A stretch of 63,556 bases of DNA from a virus. A program made the position numbers and the translations under genes. The stretch covers positions 1 through 63,556 of IMG/VR virus record IMGVR_UViG_3300010157_000064; one strand, given 5' to 3'. This document shows, piece by piece, positions 61,124 to 63,556 of the stretch. The first letter of the stretch is position 1. Every line of letters begins with the position of its first letter. Under the pieces are notes generated by a model. That model saw only the letters and a list, made by a program, of their open reading frames with translations, did no database searches and was not told the DNA's origin.

Positions 61124-61582
61124 TTAGCCTTTAATAATTTCCACACCATCTATTGGGGACTCATTCAAGAGAACATCGGGTTTTGTGGCAGAAAGATCAC
61201 CTGTTGAGTCGTTAAACTGTTCGGTTGGGCTTTCGTTTACAACTACATGTTCTACTTTTCCTTGAACCGTGATAGTATCAGGCTGGTCTAGTACCAATTT
61301 ATTTTCATTCATATTGTTTCGCTCCTTTTTATCTTGGGGTACTACTTCTTCAATAAATTTCAACAAATTCATTGGATGTCCGACCCATTTCATATAATAG
61401 CTATCTCCTTGAAATCTTTTTCTAGGACCTATTGTACGACTCCCACTAACTGTGGGCTTGGGAAGGTTTAGATCCCCATCTGTGTTGTTCTCATAAATAT
61501 AAATGCCGGTCCCAGTCATATTATTTATGATTTTATTTTGATGGTGAGTCTTTTTTTCTTGCTTTGTAAATCTTTGTCTCAT
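61124..61582 (-). CDS. Hypothetical protein
   Basis: The 152-aa product has a basic head (MRQRFTKQEKKTHHQNKI), a central GTGIYIYENNTDGDLNLPKP segment and an acidic tail with two LNESP-like repeats (VVNESPTEQFND, LLNESPIDGVEI). AAGGAAAT precedes the ATG and TATATA lies 10 nt upstream (61593-61598). The composition suggests a mostly unstructured protein with a small folded core. No family recognised. Confidence 0.5.
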   Translation of the reverse strand: MRQRFTKQEKKTHHQNKIINNMTGTGIYIYENNTDGDLNLPKPTVSGSRTIGPRKRFQGDSYYMKWVGHPMNLLKFIEEVVPQDKKERNNMNENKLVLDQPDTITVQGKVEHVVVNESPTEQFNDSTGDLSATKPDVLLNESPIDGVEIIKG

Positions 61583-61592
61583 TTTATTTCCT

Positions 61593-61598
61593 TATATA
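61593..61598 (-). promoter_or_regulatory. TATATA, candidate late promoter
   Basis: Lies 10 nt upstream of the start at 61582, in a divergent spacer. Confidence 0.3.
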
Positions 61599-61658
61599 AC
61601 TTTACTAAACTCTGCATTACTATTATAGTCATGTAGGCACACAAATTAAGGGAAAAAT

Positions 61659-61991
61659 ATGAATAATCAAAAAGTTTTACCGAAATGGACAGATGTTTAT
61701 CCACAGGGAACAAAAGAAGGAGACGAAGAACAAGATTTGTTTAAATGTTTAGCAAGACATCCAAAATGGACTTACAGATCAGTAGCTCAAATCGCAAAAG
61801 AAACAAATTTGACCAAAGAAAGAGTAGAAGAAATATTGAATAAATACTGGAGGCGGGGCATGGTTATTCAGAATTCTTCTAATGAAGATCAGTGGGCATA
61901 TTGGGAGCGAGTGCCAGATATGGTTCCTAAAACAACTAAGTCAATAACAAAAGAAGACCAAAACAGCAGAATAGAAAAACTTAAACCATGA
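61659..61991 (+). CDS. Winged-helix-like protein
   Basis: The 110-aa protein contains a compact helix-turn-helix candidate, LARHPKWTYRSVAQIAKETN followed by LTKERVEEILNKYWRRGMVI, typical of winged-helix DNA-binding domains. The C-terminus is basic. AGGGA lies upstream of the ATG. It could regulate phage or host transcription or act as a small terminase-like DNA binder. A direct role is not shown. Confidence 0.5.
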   Translation: MNNQKVLPKWTDVYPQGTKEGDEEQDLFKCLARHPKWTYRSVAQIAKETNLTKERVEEILNKYWRRGMVIQNSSNEDQWAYWERVPDMVPKTTKSITKEDQNSRIEKLKP

Positions 61992-62022
61992 AAATTTTAA
62001 GCTTGCACGAAAAAGATTCATT

Positions 62023-62556
62023 TTATCGAAGTTCGTCGTACGATCTTTTGATTGGATCGACGTATCCTGCGGTGCCGCCCATGCCGCCGTAGGGCCCGCC
62101 TGCCAGTCTTTTACTTAAGTCAATATTGAGAGAAGTCAGTAGCTCTTCAAGGTTCGTTCCGATCATTAGATCGCCGTTCAGGATCTTTTCCTGTTCTTTT
62201 TTTCCATTGTTGATTTTCTGTAGATTTTCTTTTGTTTGATTTGCTGCAGAGTTAAAGTCCAACACTGATTTCTGCAATCTCTCTCTCCAAAGGTTGATCC
62301 CCGAATTATTTCTTTTGTCTTGTTTGCTTGCTTCCAAAACTTTTTTCAATTCGTCTACGGTAGAAAAAATATAGTGGTCTGCTTGAGTTCTGTCAACGAT
62401 TAAGAGTCCTTCGAGGTTCTGCCCCCGCATTGATCTACCGGGATTCAAGAAAATACCTGCACCAAGCAGATATTCGAAATTCCTAAATGCCACGGGATTT
62501 GATGCGAAGGCTTCATTCATCGACTTTGACTCTAAGAATCTGTAAAAACTGATCAT
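62023..62556 (-). CDS. Hypothetical protein with capsid-targeting-like N-terminus
   Basis: From the ATG at 62556 the 177-aa product begins MISFYRFLESKSMNEAF. MNEA at 13-16 is a near fit to the protease rule. The body has NPVAFRNFEYLLGAGIFLNP, which resembles a conserved block of T4-type head-associated proteins, and a Gly-rich C-terminus. It follows the 66-aa gene by 4 nt. The two probably form one unit of packaged proteins. Confidence 0.5.
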   Translation of the reverse strand: MISFYRFLESKSMNEAFASNPVAFRNFEYLLGAGIFLNPGRSMRGQNLEGLLIVDRTQADHYIFSTVDELKKVLEASKQDKRNNSGINLWRERLQKSVLDFNSAANQTKENLQKINNGKKEQEKILNGDLMIGTNLEELLTSLNIDLSKRLAGGPYGGMGGTAGYVDPIKRSYDELR

Positions 62557-62560
62557 TTTT

Positions 62561-62761
62561 TTAGCCTTTTCTGTCAGGTTTGTGATTGCCCATCTTTTGT
62601 AGAGCATCAGCAGCAGATGGAACAAAATAAAGATCTGGATACTGTTGGCGAGCATAAGCATCTGGATAGGCCCAGTGAGCAATGCCAGCACGATGTGTTT
62701 TCTCAGATATCATTGGAAGTTCTTTTTTCTCCACTTCAGCCCATTGCATAAACGTTTTCAT
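62561..62761 (-). CDS. Small protein with capsid-targeting-like N-terminus
   Basis: The 66-aa protein starts MKTFMQWAEVEKKELPMISE. Its first residues resemble T4 MKTYQEF. The remainder has HRAGIAHWAYPDAYARQQYP, rich in aromatic and charged residues. AGGAA precedes the ATG. It leads a two-gene operon with the 177-aa protein. An internal head protein is likely but not proven. Confidence 0.5.
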   Translation of the reverse strand: MKTFMQWAEVEKKELPMISEKTHRAGIAHWAYPDAYARQQYPDLYFVPSAADALQKMGNHKPDRKG

Positions 62762-62903
62762 ATTTTAAATTCCTGAGTTTAAAGTTACTAGCTTAATTAT
62801 ATGTATGTATGTGTGTATTATTTTTTACAAAAATCTACAATCAAAAAATAATATAGTGATTTGATTACTATTTTAAATCAACCGTGCAATTAAAGGGGAA
62901 AAC

Positions 62904-63134
62904 ATGAAAAACACACTTTCAGTAAAAATTACAAATGCAAAAAATGGCGGATTCGAAGGAACTGTAAGTATTGCCGGACTAAAACCAACTAAATTAGCAA
63001 GAAAATTAGATGGCAGAACAGATTTCCCTACAAAGTCTTCTATAGGTGGTGCGGCTAGAAACATTGCTAAGTCCCTAGGCTTTACAGATATCGAATTGTC
63101 CGACGAAACAAAAGCCACTGTCACAAAGAGCTAA
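62904..63134 (+). CDS. Small basic hypothetical protein
   Basis: The 76-aa product (MKNTLSVKITNAKNGGFEGT...) is a strand-rich basic protein with LDGRTDFPTKSSIGGAARNI, perhaps a small nucleic-acid-binding fold. AGGGG precedes the ATG. It ends overlapping the convergent gene by 14 nt. The 142-nt spacer upstream holds an inverted repeat (TTGATT/AATCAA near 62871) and a short motif repeated at 63417. Confidence 0.45.
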   Translation: MKNTLSVKITNAKNGGFEGTVSIAGLKPTKLARKLDGRTDFPTKSSIGGAARNIAKSLGFTDIELSDETKATVTKS

Positions 63135-63396
63135 TGAATTCTGCACCCTTTATTTGATTTATTTCGTGCATGAACTTCAAGCAGTTTTTTGATTCTTCTA
63201 AAGAATTGAAAAACTTATGGATCTTTTCTGCTTTTGGTAGCAATTCCTGCAGTGAGTCTTTTTCGTAATGATCTGAGTCCGGTGGATAGCTTAGACTAAT
63301 TTGTTCGTCGAAATAAAATGCATGAAATATCATTTTTGCTATTTCGTTTATTTCGCTCTGATAAGCGAGATTTTTTTCTGTTATTTCTTTATTCAT
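63121..63396 (-). CDS. Hypothetical protein
   Basis: The 91-aa product (MNKEITEKNLAYQSEINEIA...) is helical with a central FYFDEQISLSYPPDSDHYEK. AGAGG precedes the ATG. I recognise no family. It lies at the edge of the window between two plus-strand genes. Confidence 0.45.
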   Translation of the reverse strand: MNKEITEKNLAYQSEINEIAKMIFHAFYFDEQISLSYPPDSDHYEKDSLQELLPKAEKIHKFFNSLEESKNCLKFMHEINQIKGAEFISSL

Positions 63397-63453
63397 AATG
63401 CCTCTTTAAATAATTGTCAAAAATAATATAGTGTAAAATTTGTATTTTTGAAA

Positions 63454-63459
63454 TATATA
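63454..63459 (+). promoter_or_regulatory. TATATA 4 nt from a start without SD
   Basis: Precedes the ATG at 63464 by 4 nt, matching the arrangement at 54574, 57242 and 19831. Confidence 0.3.
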
Positions 63460-63463
63460 AGAT

Positions 63464-63556
63464 ATGGAAGAAAAGAAAGGGTGTGGTTGCGGTAAATCCA
63501 GTCCGCAAAATGAAAAAGAATTAAAAAGAAAACAATTGCTAAATAAAATGAGCAAA
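63464..63556 (+). CDS. Partial protein with Cys-rich N-terminus
   Basis: From the ATG at 63464 the frame is open to the window end (31 codons): MEEKKGCGCGKSSPQNEKEL. CGCGK near the N-terminus is typical of small phage proteins with a possible metal-binding CxC motif. There is no SD, but TATATA lies 4 nt upstream. The end is missing. Confidence 0.4.
   Translation, partial: MEEKKGCGCGKSSPQNEKELKRKQLLNKMSK

Noticed and set aside
1-63556. tRNA or other structured RNA genes
   Set aside because: I saw no cloverleaf with a T-arm consensus in the intergenic gaps. No gap exceeds 300 nt.

Overview
The window looks like part of the genome of a large, AT-rich, tailed phage of the T4-like myovirus type. 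The evidence is a set of recognisable T4-type morphogenesis genes: a gp26-like baseplate hub protein with a gp51-like extension in the -1 frame, the large terminase gp17, portal gp20, prohead protease gp21, scaffold gp22, major capsid gp23 and a gp13-like neck protein. Genes are short, tightly packed and often overlap as ATGA or TTGA. Strand changes are frequent. I saw no tRNA, rRNA or CRISPR array. The host cannot be read from the sequence; signal peptides, a lipoprotein and polysaccharide-related enzymes suggest a bacterium with a complex (probably Gram-negative) envelope.

Layout. 0-6 kb: baseplate genes, then four glycosyltransferases. 6-10 kb: small proteins, a deaminase, a PD-(D/E)XK-like protein, an Rnl1-type RNA ligase, a DUF3431 protein and an ADP-ribosyltransferase-like protein. 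10-16 kb: two small proteins, a giant delta-60-repeat adhesin and a CapK/PaaK-like adenylating enzyme. 17-20 kb: three neighbouring small genes with a shared N-terminal motif, then a junction of two gene fragments. 20-30 kb: the head module on the minus strand (gp23, gp22, gp21, a 613-aa core candidate, a zinc ribbon protein and a portal with two inteins). 30-49 kb: an accessory block with a sulfotransferase-like gene, five peptidases (M14, papain-like, HEFGH metalloprotease, M28, trypsin-like), a lipoprotein, an alginate-lyase-family enzyme, a LamG/fibrinogen-like fibre, CYTH and ferritin-like proteins, and the terminase. 49-52 kb: DNA adenine methylase, Cas4/RecB-like nuclease and primase. 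52-63.5 kb: an 819-aa unknown, the neck protein, a repeat-rich putative homing endonuclease, a Nudix/RmlC/GT2 group and many small genes.

Two patterns cut across the window. First, about sixteen otherwise unrelated proteins begin with M-x(1-4)-F-x-x-[WFYM]-[LIVA], in many cases followed within 16 residues by [LI]-x-E. This resembles the capsid-targeting sequence of T4 internal head proteins (MKTYQEFIAE), which the gp21 protease removes after [LI]-x-E. If it works the same way here, this phage packages a large set of cargo proteins, including an ADP-ribosyltransferase-like protein, a ParB-like protein and a Nudix hydrolase. Second, TATATA lies in 12 of the 16 divergent intergenic spacers I examined. 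It sits either 3-6 nt upstream of starts that lack a Shine-Dalgarno sequence, or about 10-50 nt upstream of starts that mostly have one. It is a candidate late promoter comparable to T4 TATAAATA, and may produce some leaderless mRNAs.
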